Of a stretch of 64,000 nt of DNA, positions 52,648-61,366 are shown one piece after another. Numbering within the stretch: the first letter of the stretch is position 1; each line of letters starts with the position of its first letter. Where the stretch lies: the NCBI GenBank assembly GCA_964368875.1, contig CAYJDG010000005.1, positions 8,071 to 72,070 of the forward strand. The letters are read 5' to 3'. The stretch is from CAYJDG01 sp964368875 (lineage in GTDB: Bacteria; Pseudomonadota; Alphaproteobacteria; Micavibrionales; Micavibrionaceae). The notes below the pieces were generated by a model. The model ran no database searches and was not told the origin of the DNA. It saw only the letters and a list, made by a program, of their open reading frames with translations. Both the position numbers and the translations under genes were made by a program.

Positions 52648-52682
52648 TAATGGAATGCCCTTTATAAACCTTAGGCTCCATC

Positions 52683-52688
52683 TATAAT
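52683..52688 (+). promoter_or_regulatory. -10 element before sseA
   Basis: TATAAT at 52683-52688 is a perfect -10, 21 bp before the sseA ATG with AGGAGG between. No clear -35 is seen at the normal distance (CTTTAT at 52660). Confidence 0.5.
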
Positions 52689-52709
52689 CGCTCTGCCTAG
52701 GAGGCCCTC

Positions 52710-53573
52710 ATGACATCAGCCCTTATCTCGCCCGCCGAACTTCATCAATTGCTGGAAACTCAGACTGGCAAAGTCGCCTTACTCGATGCCAGTTACGCGA
52801 TTGGTGCCGCCGGACATTCGCCGGACGCAGTATTTGCAAATATGCGGATTGATCGCGCGCAGTTCTTTGATATCGACGCAATCGCCGATCCTGAGAATCC
52901 CCTGCCCCATATGTTGCCAAGCGCCGAAGATTTCGCGGCTGCGGTGGGTGCTCTCGGCATTAGCAACGATCATCTGGTTATAGCTTATGATCAAAGCGGT
53001 ATAGCAATGGCCGCCGCTCGTGCGTGGTGGATGTTCCGTGTTTTTGGTCATGACCGCGTGCGTGTACTTGATGGTGGGCTTCCGGCATGGACCGCTGCGG
53101 GATTTGACCTCACCCATGGCGCGCCCGATACGCCTGAGCCGCAAGTGTTTACCGCAACACTGCGACCAGAACTTGTCACCACCTATGCACAGATGAAAGA
53201 TATCGTGACAGACAAGCGCGCTGCTATTCTGGATGCACGGCCGCCGGAGCGTTTTGCAGGTTTGTCCCCTGAGCCGCGCCCCGGCCTGCAGGCAGGCCAT
53301 ATGCCCGGTGCCCTGAGCGTACCCGCAGGAAGTCTGATTGATGCGCACACGCGCGGTATGATCGCCCCCAGCCGGGTTAAATCCCGACTCGCAGATCTGA
53401 ATCTGCAACCCGCGTCCCATATCGTCACGACTTGTGGAAGCGGAGTTACAGCCTGCGTTGTTGCTCTCGCATTATTCGACCAAAATTATGAAAATGTTTC
53501 AGTCTATGATGGGTCTTGGAGTGAATGGGGTCGTGAAGAATTAAATTCACCGATTGTTAAAGGTATTGAGTGA
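52710..53573 (+). CDS. sseA: 3-mercaptopyruvate sulfurtransferase (two rhodanese domains)
   Basis: This 287-residue protein has two rhodanese domains, the first (about 1-130) inactive and the second with catalytic Cys242 in TTCGSGVTACV. The loop CGSGVTA is that of mercaptopyruvate sulfurtransferases, and YDGSWSEWG follows. It transfers sulphur from 3-mercaptopyruvate to thiol acceptors. The AGGAGG before the ATG is strong. It is divergent from the zinc operon. Confidence 0.93.
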   Translation: MTSALISPAELHQLLETQTGKVALLDASYAIGAAGHSPDAVFANMRIDRAQFFDIDAIADPENPLPHMLPSAEDFAAAVGALGISNDHLVIAYDQSGIAMAAARAWWMFRVFGHDRVRVLDGGLPAWTAAGFDLTHGAPDTPEPQVFTATLRPELVTTYAQMKDIVTDKRAAILDARPPERFAGLSPEPRPGLQAGHMPGALSVPAGSLIDAHTRGMIAPSRVKSRLADLNLQPASHIVTTCGSGVTACVVALALFDQNYENVSVYDGSWSEWGREELNSPIVKGIE

Positions 53574-53885
53574 AGATTGTGACCAATTTGTGTCTTTGAC
53601 AGTATCCGTTTTCGGAACGATCTCTAAAGTTTAGCAATAGATTGAATAGTACTTCACTGTATTTGGAAGCAATACTCACTACATTTAAGAATACTTTAAG
53701 TATTAACTTAATAGTTGATAGTTTAACGACCTATTAAGTGTATGGTCTTATAGGTTCTTGACCTAGTTTTATTTTTAATCGTTCCGAAATTGAACATCTT
53801 TTTCATCAAAAGACGAAATTTTTCTGTTGCAGTTACCGTCGAGTTTGGCTATAAAGAATGTACACACCCTCTATTACCGCCGTTT
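53574..53885. other. AT-rich spacer after sseA, no gene recognised
   Basis: These 312 bp are much more AT-rich than the flanks. I see TTGATA (53715-53720) and TTGACC (53758-53763), possible -35 elements on the plus strand, but no convincing -10 partner. No frame looks like a gene. A small RNA ending at the terminator 53886-53921 is conceivable. Confidence 0.5.
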
Positions 53886-53921
53886 GTCCGGAGCACCCAA
53901 AAGGTCTCCGGACCTTTTTTT
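53886..53921. terminator. Terminator between sseA region and the RTX gene
   Basis: GTCCGGAG (53886-53893) and CTCCGGAC (53906-53913) form an 8-bp stem followed by CTTTTTTT on the plus strand. A nested stem (AAAGGTC/GACCTTT around TCCG) gives a T-run on the minus strand too, so it can also end the RTX gene. Confidence 0.8.
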
Positions 53922-53934
53922 GTGTTTAGTGTTT

Positions 53935-55539
53935 CTATAATACTGTCGAGTCACTCGACCAGGCGAAATCATCTGCTGTCAGCAACGCACTGTTGACCCC
54001 TGTCAGGACCACCAGAGCCCCGGAATCGTCGGTGATCTTGGTATTGGCCCCAGATTGGGTGACATGGGCCGCAAACCACTCGTTAAAGACACCATCAAGG
54101 ATCGGATCGCTGTCTCCGGCGAAATCAAACAGGATCTGATCAACGCCGATCTCAAAGTCGGCAACGCTGTGCTGGCCCAGACTGTCTCGCCATTCCTGCT
54201 CAAACACAAAGACGTCTTCACCTGCGCCGCCTGTCGCCTTGCCATTTCCGGCCTGAAGAAGCAGATAGTCATTTCCTTCATTGCCAAAGAGATTATCAGT
54301 ATCTGTGCCGCCCCAGAGGATATCGTCTCCGGCTCCGCCATACATGGTATCGTTGCCGATCTCACCGACCAGTTGGTCATTGCCATTGTCACCGTTCACG
54401 GAGTCATTTCCGGCGCTGCCGATCAGGACATCGTCACCCTCACCGCCATAGAGCTTATCATTGCCGTCGTTACCTTCGAGCCAGTCATTGCCGTTCATTC
54501 CTGAAACGTAATCATCACCTGCTCCGCCCCACGCATAATCATCACCATCTCCGCCGTAGAGCTTATCCTTGCCCTCATCGCCGAGCAGTTGATCGTTGTC
54601 GGCTCCGCCATCAAGCGTGTCGTCGCCAAGACCTCCGAACAGAATGTCCTGCCCTGCCTCTCCTTTGAGAGTGTCGACATCCTCATTACCCTGAAGCTCA
54701 TCGTTGCCATTCCCGCCATAGAGTTTGTCGTTGCCGCTACCGCCAAATAAGAGATCATTCCCGTCTTTACCCGTCAGGGTGTCGCTTCCTTCCTGGCCGC
54801 CGACTTGATCATCGCCTGACCCGCCATCAACGGTATCGTTCCCAGCTTCGCCGAATAGATAATCCACGCCCGTTCCGCCTTTGAGGATATCATTGCCGTT
54901 GCCACCCATCAGCTGATTGAAACCACGCCCGCCTATCAGAGTGTCGTTGCCGTCTTCGCCATAGAGGAAATCATCCCCGTCATCTCCGGTCAGCGTATCA
55001 TCGCCACTTCCTGCGACAATCAGATCGTTACCCAAGCCGCCATGCAGGAGATCGTTTCCTTCATAAGAAAAGATGCTGTCATTACCCTCGCCGCCAACGA
55101 TTGTATCATTCGAGACGACACCGCTAACCCCGTTCAGATAAGCGATCGTATCGCTGCCAAAGGTTACCGCATTGCTATGCTGAACTTCATAAAACGGCAG
55201 ATCATCGCGCTGAATGTCCACTTCCTGCACGATGCCCGATTGTCCTTTGAAAATAAGGTTACCGAACGCAAAGCCAACCAGTGGATTAGCAAGATCATTG
55301 CCAAGCGAATTACGAGAGAAATCTCTCAGCGTGACATAGGTATTGCTGACGCCATGAAAATAAATCAGCAGATCATCGCCGCGTGTTTCCAGCACCATGT
55401 TATCTGCCGTCATCCCGTTGCCGGTAAATTTGAGCATATCGACAAGCGCTGCGCCTGTTGCATCAGTGACATCACCCGCACCTTTGAAGTTATCAATATA
55501 GATTTGTCCAATACCGGCATTGATGGTGTATGTGGTCAT
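53935..55539 (-). CDS. RTX-type calcium-binding secreted protein
   Basis: This 534-residue protein has an N-terminal region (about 1-125) without a signal peptide, then an array of GGxGxDxL repeats from about residue 130 to 450 (for example GGLGNDLI, GGNGNDIL, GGSGNDKL and GGEGDDVL), and a C-terminal region with VFVFEQEWRDSLGQHSVADFEIGVDQI, the usual tail of type I secretion substrates. Ca2+ binding should fold the repeats into a beta roll outside the cell. No ABC/MFP exporter pair is adjacent; tolC is at 44082-45542. No enzymatic domain is seen, so a surface or matrix role is likely. Confidence 0.92.
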   Translation of the reverse strand: MTTYTINAGIGQIYIDNFKGAGDVTDATGAALVDMLKFTGNGMTADNMVLETRGDDLLIYFHGVSNTYVTLRDFSRNSLGNDLANPLVGFAFGNLIFKGQSGIVQEVDIQRDDLPFYEVQHSNAVTFGSDTIAYLNGVSGVVSNDTIVGGEGNDSIFSYEGNDLLHGGLGNDLIVAGSGDDTLTGDDGDDFLYGEDGNDTLIGGRGFNQLMGGNGNDILKGGTGVDYLFGEAGNDTVDGGSGDDQVGGQEGSDTLTGKDGNDLLFGGSGNDKLYGGNGNDELQGNEDVDTLKGEAGQDILFGGLGDDTLDGGADNDQLLGDEGKDKLYGGDGDDYAWGGAGDDYVSGMNGNDWLEGNDGNDKLYGGEGDDVLIGSAGNDSVNGDNGNDQLVGEIGNDTMYGGAGDDILWGGTDTDNLFGNEGNDYLLLQAGNGKATGGAGEDVFVFEQEWRDSLGQHSVADFEIGVDQILFDFAGDSDPILDGVFNEWFAAHVTQSGANTKITDDSGALVVLTGVNSALLTADDFAWSSDSTVL

Positions 55540-55750
55540 GATGATTATCCTTTACGCAGTGGGAGGTTTTACCGAATAGAATGTAGCTCTAAAGGCTAGC
55601 ACGCGAATTTTTATCGCAGCATTAACAATGCCTCCAAGTTGAGGCAAATCCGGTCAGTGAAATTTTAGGATAAAAAATTTGAAAAATCGGATGATAGCGA
55701 TTTTTCTGAATGAACCTGCGGCTTTCAGGACGCCGCGCGTAATTTAAAAC

Positions 55751-55827
55751 TGGCGATCCCAGCAGGACTCGAACCTGCAACATCCTGCTTAGAAGGCAGG
55801 TGCTCTATCCAGTTGAGCTATGGGACC
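55751..55827 (-). tRNA. tRNA-Arg (TCT)
   Basis: On the minus strand the acceptor GGTCCCA pairs with TGGGATC, the anticodon stem-loop CCTGCCTTCTAAGCAGG gives TCT, the T arm contains GCAGGTTCGAGTCCTGC, the discriminator is G and CCA is encoded. Confidence 0.96.
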
Positions 55828-55850
55828 GGATTAAAAATCACGATAATAAA

Positions 55851-56168
55851 TCACGAGGCCATCGGATTTGTTTCTTCTTCAGGCGGCACGTATTTAAAAT
55901 TATCGACGTAGTTGCGTGGTTTGACTTTGCGCTCATGCAGAGGGAGAACCGTATAGACCCACCCCTTACCCTGCGCAAACGCAACCGCTTCATCAAGGGT
56001 GGCGAATTTCAGTTTGACCTGATTGAGCGTATCTTCGGAACTGGTCCAGCCCATCAAGGTTTCCGGGCGGCGTGCGGAGACAAGCTCATATTCAAGCACC
56101 CAGGCTTCGGTCTTGCCGAGGCCGGATTGCATGGTTGATTTGCAGGGGCGGTAAATTTTGACGTTCAT
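55851..56168 (-). CDS. ETC complex I subunit, NDUFS4-like
   Basis: This 105-residue protein matches the NDUFS4/18-kDa accessory subunit family: KIYRPCKSTMQSGLGKTEAWVLEY, PLMGWTSSEDT-like segment ETLMGWTSSEDTLNQVKLKF and the GWVYTV region, with PRNYVDNFKY near the end. The family occurs in alphaproteobacteria and mitochondria and binds near the NADH-oxidising arm of complex I. It is a single gene between tRNA-Arg and the NrsF/sigma pair. Confidence 0.92.
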   Translation of the reverse strand: MNVKIYRPCKSTMQSGLGKTEAWVLEYELVSARRPETLMGWTSSEDTLNQVKLKFATLDEAVAFAQGKGWVYTVLPLHERKVKPRNYVDNFKYVPPEEETNPMAS

Positions 56169-56209
56169 GGCCGGGTTTCCTTAAAACTTAAGAGAACCTA
56201 CCCGAAAAG

Positions 56210-56851
56210 CTACCATCTGAAAAGGCGTTTGGCAGAAATGCCAATCCCAAGGCCAATCAGCATAAATGGCATGAAATTGATGAAATAAGCCTTCCCGACC
56301 GAGTCATACGGGCATGTAAAGCGAATCCCGATCCAGCCAAAGGCCGAGACTGCCAGAACAGCGTTAAAGGCCAACAGAAATGGCCGTACCGATGCCCCTT
56401 TGCGAACAAAGAAGATCGCCATGGCGGCAGGCAGTCCTGCCATCAGGGCACAGTCAATCACGCATCCGGTAAACCATGTTTTCGGATAAGGCCCCAGCCC
56501 TTCCATGAACAGGCGGTCGAGCATCCAGAAGCACATCACGGCAAAGAGCGTTGCCGGTACGCCAAGGAAAATATTGTAGCGGGTAGAGTCCGGTAACGTC
56601 AGCCAGAACGTCGCAAGCGTCGCCGTCATTCCAGTTGCGAGAGCCAGACCGATTTCAAATACAAAAGTCTGGTCCAGCATCTTGTCCAGAAGTTGCGGAC
56701 GAAATCCCACCATCATCGCGACAGCCATGGTGTAGCAAATGGCAATCAGCATCCACAGACCGCTGCGCGAATAGCAGCACTGCCGCTTGACTGGCTTCAG
56801 CTCAGTGCAGAGGTTATTGATACAGTCATCGAGAGACTTGTCAGTGGTCAT
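56210..56851 (-). CDS. nrsF: NrsF/DUF1109 anti-sigma membrane protein
   Basis: This 213-residue protein has six predicted membrane helices (about 28-48, 63-83, 92-112, 124-150, 155-175 and 185-206) and N-terminal Cys residues (about 10, 15 and 25-26). This is the DUF1109/NrsF plan; in Caulobacter NrsF holds the ECF factor SigF at the membrane and responds to oxidants or metals through Cys. It overlaps the sigma gene by 4 bp, as is typical. Confidence 0.9.
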   Translation of the reverse strand: MTTDKSLDDCINNLCTELKPVKRQCCYSRSGLWMLIAICYTMAVAMMVGFRPQLLDKMLDQTFVFEIGLALATGMTATLATFWLTLPDSTRYNIFLGVPATLFAVMCFWMLDRLFMEGLGPYPKTWFTGCVIDCALMAGLPAAMAIFFVRKGASVRPFLLAFNAVLAVSAFGWIGIRFTCPYDSVGKAYFINFMPFMLIGLGIGISAKRLFRW

Positions 56852-57390
56852 GATCCAAGCTTCTCCTTAAGCTTCTCCATGGTGCGGTGCACTGAAACCT
56901 TGACCGCCGACACGGACATTCCAGTCTGCTCCGAGACTTCTTTAGCGCTGTAGCCCTTGAGTTTCATCAATTCAAACACTTCTCTCTGCCGGTCAGGAAT
57001 GGTGCCAAGAGCATTCTCGACATCCTTATATTCGGCTGCATGGGCTGTATTGGTTACATGGTCTGCAAGATCGATACTTTCAACCGGTACCGTGACGTTT
57101 TTCCGGCTGGCGTAGTGCTGGCGCAGATAATCGGTGCGACGGAAATTGACGATTCCCATCAACCAGGGCAGGAAAGGCCGCGACGGACTGTAAGTTGCCA
57201 GAGCCTTGTGGACGGAAACGAGAACTTCCTGAACGATATCGTCGGCGTCGTCAGGGCGGGACAGCCCGCGAACCAGCACCCTCCTCAGGAATGGCACCAA
57301 CGCAGTCAGCAGTTCGCGATAGGCGGATGCATCGCCCCCCTGCGCCCTCACGGCCAACTCTTTCCATTCATCTTCCTGAGATTTGCTCAC
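56848..57390 (-). CDS. ECF sigma factor, SigF-like
   Basis: This 180-residue protein has region 2 (RVLVRGLSRPDDADDIVQEVLVSVHKAL, with the RPDDADD core) and region 4 (GTIPDRQREVFELMKLKGYSAKEVSEQTGMSVSAVKVSVHRTM). Its partner NrsF overlaps it by 4 bp. The pair probably controls a stress regulon (oxidants or metals) by inference from Caulobacter. No convincing AAC-CGT type promoter was found upstream. Confidence 0.93.
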   Translation of the reverse strand: MSKSQEDEWKELAVRAQGGDASAYRELLTALVPFLRRVLVRGLSRPDDADDIVQEVLVSVHKALATYSPSRPFLPWLMGIVNFRRTDYLRQHYASRKNVTVPVESIDLADHVTNTAHAAEYKDVENALGTIPDRQREVFELMKLKGYSAKEVSEQTGMSVSAVKVSVHRTMEKLKEKLGS

Positions 57391-57444
57391 AGGCAGACTA
57401 TACGGATTTTATTGGAAGGTTCCAGATGACTTCGTGAATTATGG

Positions 57445-57726
57445 CTAAATAATCGTCAAATCGACAGGTTGCCCGCCCAGAACCTGAATTCTGACAGGCT
57501 CATGAGCGTTCGCGGCCATTTGCTTTAAAAGGTGCCTGAAATGGGTTTTAGCCTGCATCTCGTTCAATGAAGTTCCAACCACCGCGACAAAGGCTGGTCT
57601 CAAAATGGCCGCAGGCTTGCCCCCGGGCTTCAGTGATATTTCGTAAGCCAGATCGTTTGATACTTCGCGCAAAACAGCCGGAAAACGGTCCAGCATTTCA
57701 TTCAAGGAAATCGCACGTCGCCGCAT
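57445..57726 (-). CDS. Small protein of unknown function after cystathionine lyase
   Basis: This 93-residue protein is not recognised. It contains ISLNEMLDRFPAVLREVSND and later IRIQVLGGQPVDLTII, with basic residues MRRRAI at the start. It begins 9 bp after the cystathionine lyase gene in the same direction, so it is likely the last gene of a CBS-lyase operon. A role with that pathway is only inference. Confidence 0.5.
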   Translation of the reverse strand: MRRRAISLNEMLDRFPAVLREVSNDLAYEISLKPGGKPAAILRPAFVAVVGTSLNEMQAKTHFRHLLKQMAANAHEPVRIQVLGGQPVDLTII

Positions 57727-57735
57727 CCTGATCCC

Positions 57736-58899
57736 CTACTCTAAGGCTTGTCCAAGGTCGGCGAGCAGATCTTCAACATCTTCGATACCGACTGACAGCC
57801 TGATCAGGCCGTCTGTGATACCCGCCTTTTCACGCACATCTTTCGGGATCGAGGCATGCGTCATGATCGCCGGGTGGTCGACGAGGCTTTCCACCGCGCC
57901 GAGACTTTCGGCAATAACGAAGAACTGCAATTTTTTGAGTTTTTTGACGACCGTATCCAGATCGCCCTTGAGTTTAACCGCGATGATCCCGCCAAACCCG
58001 CCCTTCATCTGGCGTTTTGCCAGTTCGTGCTGCGGATGGCTTGGCAGACCCGGATAAATTACGCTTTCAACTGCACTATGGCTCTCCAGCCATTGCGCGA
58101 TTTTAAGGGCGCTTTGCGATTGACGTTCAACGCGAATGCCCAGAGTTTTCAGTCCACGATGCGCGAGAAAGCTATCGAACGCCCCGGCGATTGCGCCTGA
58201 CGCATTCTGAACAAAGCGTAACTGGTCACCAATTGCCTTGTCACGCGTGATTAACGCGCCGCCGATGATGTCGGAATGGCCGTTGATATATTTCGTCGTA
58301 GAATGCAGGACGATATCGAAACCAAAATTGAGCGGGTTCTGCAATTTAGGCGATGCGAAGGTGTTATCGGCCACACTGATAAATTTATGCTCTTTGGCAA
58401 TCGCTGCCACAGCTTGCAGATCGACGAGGCGCAACAGCGGATTGCTTGGCGTTTCTACCCATATCATCTTCGTGTTGGGGCGAATGGCTTTGCGGACATT
58501 TTCCGCATTCGTCATGTCGACATATGTCACATCCAGCCCGGACGTCTTCTTACGCACCCGCTCGAACAGGCGGTACGTGCCGCCGTAGAGATCATCAACT
58601 GCGATGATATGAGAATCTTTCTCGAGCAGATCAAGCGCCGCTCCCTCTGCGGCAAGACCTGACGCAAAGGCAAAGGCATCTGCCCCGTTCTCCACAGCTG
58701 CCAGAGCGCGCTCATAAGCATAACGCGTCGCATTGTGGCTGCGTCCGTAATCATAGCCTTTATGAACCCCAGGGGCTTCCTGTTGATAGGTCGAAGTCAG
58801 GTAGACCGGGGTAATGACCGCACCCGTGGTCGGGTCAGGATACTGACCGGCGTGGATGGCGATTGTGTTGAAGCCATTCATATTGGATTTATCTGCCAT
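57736..58899 (-). CDS. Cystathionine gamma-lyase/gamma-synthase family PLP enzyme
   Basis: This 387-residue PLP enzyme has the Cys/Met metabolism fold. The Schiff-base lysine is Lys203 in HSTTKYINGHSD, and ETPSNPLLRLVD and VADNTFASPKLQNPL are typical. Because it follows a cystathionine beta-synthase gene by only 2 bp, I favour cystathionine gamma-lyase, the second step of reverse transsulfuration (cystathionine to cysteine). Gamma-synthase or homocysteine-related activity cannot be ruled out from sequence. Confidence 0.88.
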   Translation of the reverse strand: MADKSNMNGFNTIAIHAGQYPDPTTGAVITPVYLTSTYQQEAPGVHKGYDYGRSHNATRYAYERALAAVENGADAFAFASGLAAEGAALDLLEKDSHIIAVDDLYGGTYRLFERVRKKTSGLDVTYVDMTNAENVRKAIRPNTKMIWVETPSNPLLRLVDLQAVAAIAKEHKFISVADNTFASPKLQNPLNFGFDIVLHSTTKYINGHSDIIGGALITRDKAIGDQLRFVQNASGAIAGAFDSFLAHRGLKTLGIRVERQSQSALKIAQWLESHSAVESVIYPGLPSHPQHELAKRQMKGGFGGIIAVKLKGDLDTVVKKLKKLQFFVIAESLGAVESLVDHPAIMTHASIPKDVREKAGITDGLIRLSVGIEDVEDLLADLGQALE

Positions 58900-58901
58900 G
58901 A

Positions 58902-60317
58902 TTATGCATGCCCTGTCCGTTTGCGGAGGTGATTGAGAAAATCGATCGGGGTAATGATGCCGAGGAACTGCCCTTTCTCAAGGACGATGGCAACCAGCCC
59001 CTTTTCGAAGATTGGCACCAGCTCGGTTAAGGGGGCCGCAACATCAATCGTCACAAGCTTCTGAACCATGACTGTGCCTGCCGTCATGTTGAATCCGGCC
59101 TTGTTGCCAACGACCGCCAGAAGGATATCCGTTTCATCGATGATCCCGGCCAGCTTGCCGTTCTCCATGACCGGAACCTGAGATACGTCAAACATCTTCA
59201 TCTTGGCATAGACGCGCTGCAAGGTTTCCTCCGGGCCAACCCAGATGACATCGCCGCGCAGATAAGACCGCGAAATCAGATCGCGCAAATCATTGCTGTC
59301 GGCACGGTCATTCAACCCCTGATCCTGCAACCAGTACGGATTATAAATCTTCGAGAGATATTTATTGCCGCTATCGCAAACGAACGATACCACGCGCTTC
59401 GGTTCGGTCTGGGCGCGGCAATACTTGAGCGCTGCTGCGATCAGTGTACCTGATGACGATCCGCACAGAATACCCTCTTTGACTAGCAGATCCCGCGCCA
59501 TCGCGATGCTCTCGGCATCGGTGATCGTATACGCTTTTCTGACCAGATCGAGCTTGAGAATATCCGGGATGAAATCCTCACCAATGCCTTCAACCAGCCA
59601 GCTGCCCGGCTCAATCGTCACGCCGTGCTCGACAAGAGGCGCAAGGATCGATCCTTTCGGATCCGCCAGCACCATCTGTGTCTTAGGTGAAACCCGCCCG
59701 AAATAGTTTCCAAGCCCCGTCAGCGTCCCGCCCGACCCCACACCGCAGACAATCGCATCCACATCATGGCCCATCTGCTCCCAGATTTCCGGACCCGTCG
59801 TGCGCTCATGCGTCAACGGATTGGCAGGGTTCTCAAATTGGTTGATAAAATAGGCATTCGGAGTTTCCTCTGCGATTTTACGTGCCTTGTCCTGATAATA
59901 GTCCGGGTGGCCGCGCGTGACGTCAGAGCGCGTCATCACGATTTCCGCACCCATCGCCTTCATATGAAAGATTTTTTCCTGAGACATTTTGTCCGGAATA
60001 ACGAGGATCAGTTTATAGCCCTTGCGCGAGGCAACGAGCGTCAGGCCAAGCCCTGTATTCCCCGCTGTCGCTTCAACAAGAATACTTCCCGGCCCGATTT
60101 TGCCCTCACGCTCGGCAGCTTCGATCATGCTCAACGCAATGCGGTCCTTGATCGACCCACCAGGGTTCTGGCTTTCGAGCTTGAGAAAAAGCTGGCACGG
60201 CCCGGTGTCGAATTTGGTGACCTGCACCATCGGCGTATGGCCGATCAGCTCAAGGACAGATTGTGGGAGAGTGGTGTGTGTCGGCATAATGCTGGACTGG
60301 GGAAAAGGAATAATCAT
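58902..60317 (-). CDS. cbs: Cystathionine beta-synthase with CBS domain pair
   Basis: This 471-residue protein has the fold II PLP core with Lys57 in PGGSIKDRIA, the ATAGNTGLGL phosphate-binding loop and GVGSGGTLTGLG, then a C-terminal pair of CBS domains (about 345-465; VIWVGPEETLQRVYAKMKMFDVSQVPVM and FEKGLVAIVLEKGQFLGIITPID). It joins serine or homocysteine-related substrates to give cystathionine. The start at 60317 follows AAGAGA; an in-frame ATG at 60287 and an open frame to 60365 exist. It heads a probable operon with the lyase gene and a small protein. Confidence 0.92.
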   Translation of the reverse strand: MIIPFPQSSIMPTHTTLPQSVLELIGHTPMVQVTKFDTGPCQLFLKLESQNPGGSIKDRIALSMIEAAEREGKIGPGSILVEATAGNTGLGLTLVASRKGYKLILVIPDKMSQEKIFHMKAMGAEIVMTRSDVTRGHPDYYQDKARKIAEETPNAYFINQFENPANPLTHERTTGPEIWEQMGHDVDAIVCGVGSGGTLTGLGNYFGRVSPKTQMVLADPKGSILAPLVEHGVTIEPGSWLVEGIGEDFIPDILKLDLVRKAYTITDAESIAMARDLLVKEGILCGSSSGTLIAAALKYCRAQTEPKRVVSFVCDSGNKYLSKIYNPYWLQDQGLNDRADSNDLRDLISRSYLRGDVIWVGPEETLQRVYAKMKMFDVSQVPVMENGKLAGIIDETDILLAVVGNKAGFNMTAGTVMVQKLVTIDVAAPLTELVPIFEKGLVAIVLEKGQFLGIITPIDFLNHLRKRTGHA

Positions 60318-60356
60318 GATTTCTCTTAAGCGCGTGTGATGTAAAACGAAACACCT

Positions 60357-60372
60357 GCGCGGCAAGCCGCGC
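60357..60372 (-). terminator. Possible terminator between DUF817 gene and cbs
   Basis: On the minus strand GCGCGG and CCGCGC enclose a CTTG tetraloop, followed by a T-rich tract. The T-run is broken (TGTTTCGTTTTA), so strength is uncertain. Confidence 0.4.
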
Positions 60373-60429
60373 GGTCAAATTTGGTTTAACAGCAACACAT
60401 CAGAGACATTTTGTCTTTTCTTCCTTCTC

Positions 60430-61227
60430 CTATAAACCTAGCTGTTCGGGCTTATCCTTGTCAATTGCCGACTTGTGAACGAGTGTTACCAGCACAAAAC
60501 TGATGATCATAAGCAGCAGCCACGAGCCCATTTTGGCAAATGACACGAGGTGCCAACCCTGCTTCTGGCTTGGATACAGCCAGATATTCCCGAACGTGCC
60601 AACGTTCTCAGCGAGCCAGATAAAAAACGCAACCAGCACCCAACCTATAAGTAACGGCATATGATAATACGTGCGGTCCGGTTTATAAAATATTTGCGTG
60701 CGCCAGAACAATGCGGCGGTCGCCGCAAATAAAACGATGCGCATGTCCGGCACATAATGATGCGTGAAAAAATTGATATAGATACCCGCGCACAAAAAGA
60801 GCGTCAGGTCGAACCGTGGGTAATGCGTGAACTTGAAATCAAAAATACGCCAGACCCGTGCGATATAACTGCCGACTGCGGAATACATGAACCCAGAGAA
60901 TAAAGGCACCCCGGCAATACGGATCAGGTTCTCTTCTGGATATGTCCATGACCCGGCATAGGTTTTAAAAATTTCCATCACCGTGCCGACGATATGAAAC
61001 AGGAAGATAACCTTGACTTCTTCCCATGACTCGAGCTTGCACGCGACGAGTGCACCTTGAATGAGGATGGCATAGATAAAGAGAAAATCGTAACGCGCGA
61101 GCGTGCAGTCTGCAGGCCATAAAAATTTCGTGGCCAGAATGCCTAACAACAAAGCGCCGCCGAACAGGCATGCATAAGCCTGTTTAAAACCAAAATACAA
61201 AAATTCATGGATAAAGCGGCGCAGCAC
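60430..61227 (-). CDS. DUF817 membrane protein
   Basis: This 265-residue protein has about eight membrane helices and the DUF817 pattern: FGFKQAYACLFGG, WPADCTLARYDFLF, FHIVGTVMEIFKTYAGSWTYPE, SGFMYSAVGSYIARVWRIFDF and FAKMGSWLLLMIISFVLVTLVH. Function unknown. The gene follows tRNA-Pro by 27 bp on the same strand. Confidence 0.85.
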   Translation of the reverse strand: MLRRFIHEFLYFGFKQAYACLFGGALLLGILATKFLWPADCTLARYDFLFIYAILIQGALVACKLESWEEVKVIFLFHIVGTVMEIFKTYAGSWTYPEENLIRIAGVPLFSGFMYSAVGSYIARVWRIFDFKFTHYPRFDLTLFLCAGIYINFFTHHYVPDMRIVLFAATAALFWRTQIFYKPDRTYYHMPLLIGWVLVAFFIWLAENVGTFGNIWLYPSQKQGWHLVSFAKMGSWLLLMIISFVLVTLVHKSAIDKDKPEQLGL

Positions 61228-61254
61228 GCAGACGAAGCCCCCGGCAGTTCCAAG

Positions 61255-61331
61255 TGGTCGGGGCGGAGAGATTTGAACTCCCGACCCTCTGCTCCCAAAG
61301 CAGATGCGCTACCGGACTGCGCTACGCCCCG
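61255..61331 (-). tRNA. tRNA-Pro (TGG)
   Basis: On the minus strand the acceptor CGGGGCG pairs with CGCCCCG, the anticodon stem-loop TCTGCTTTGGGAGCAGA gives TGG, the T arm includes GGGAGTTCAAATCTCTC, the discriminator is A and CCA is encoded. Confidence 0.96.
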
Positions 61332-61366
61332 AACCCTTAGAATGGTCGATGGTGTAGCACAAAAAT

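Noticed and set aside
54055..54504. Plus-strand open frames opposite the RTX gene
   Set aside because: The RTX repeat DNA keeps several frames open. The minus-strand reading with GGxGxDxL repeats is clearly the real one.
53935..55539. Regularly spaced repeats as a possible CRISPR array
   Set aside because: The repeats are coding, degenerate and 27-bp phased as RTX nonapeptides, without unique spacers.
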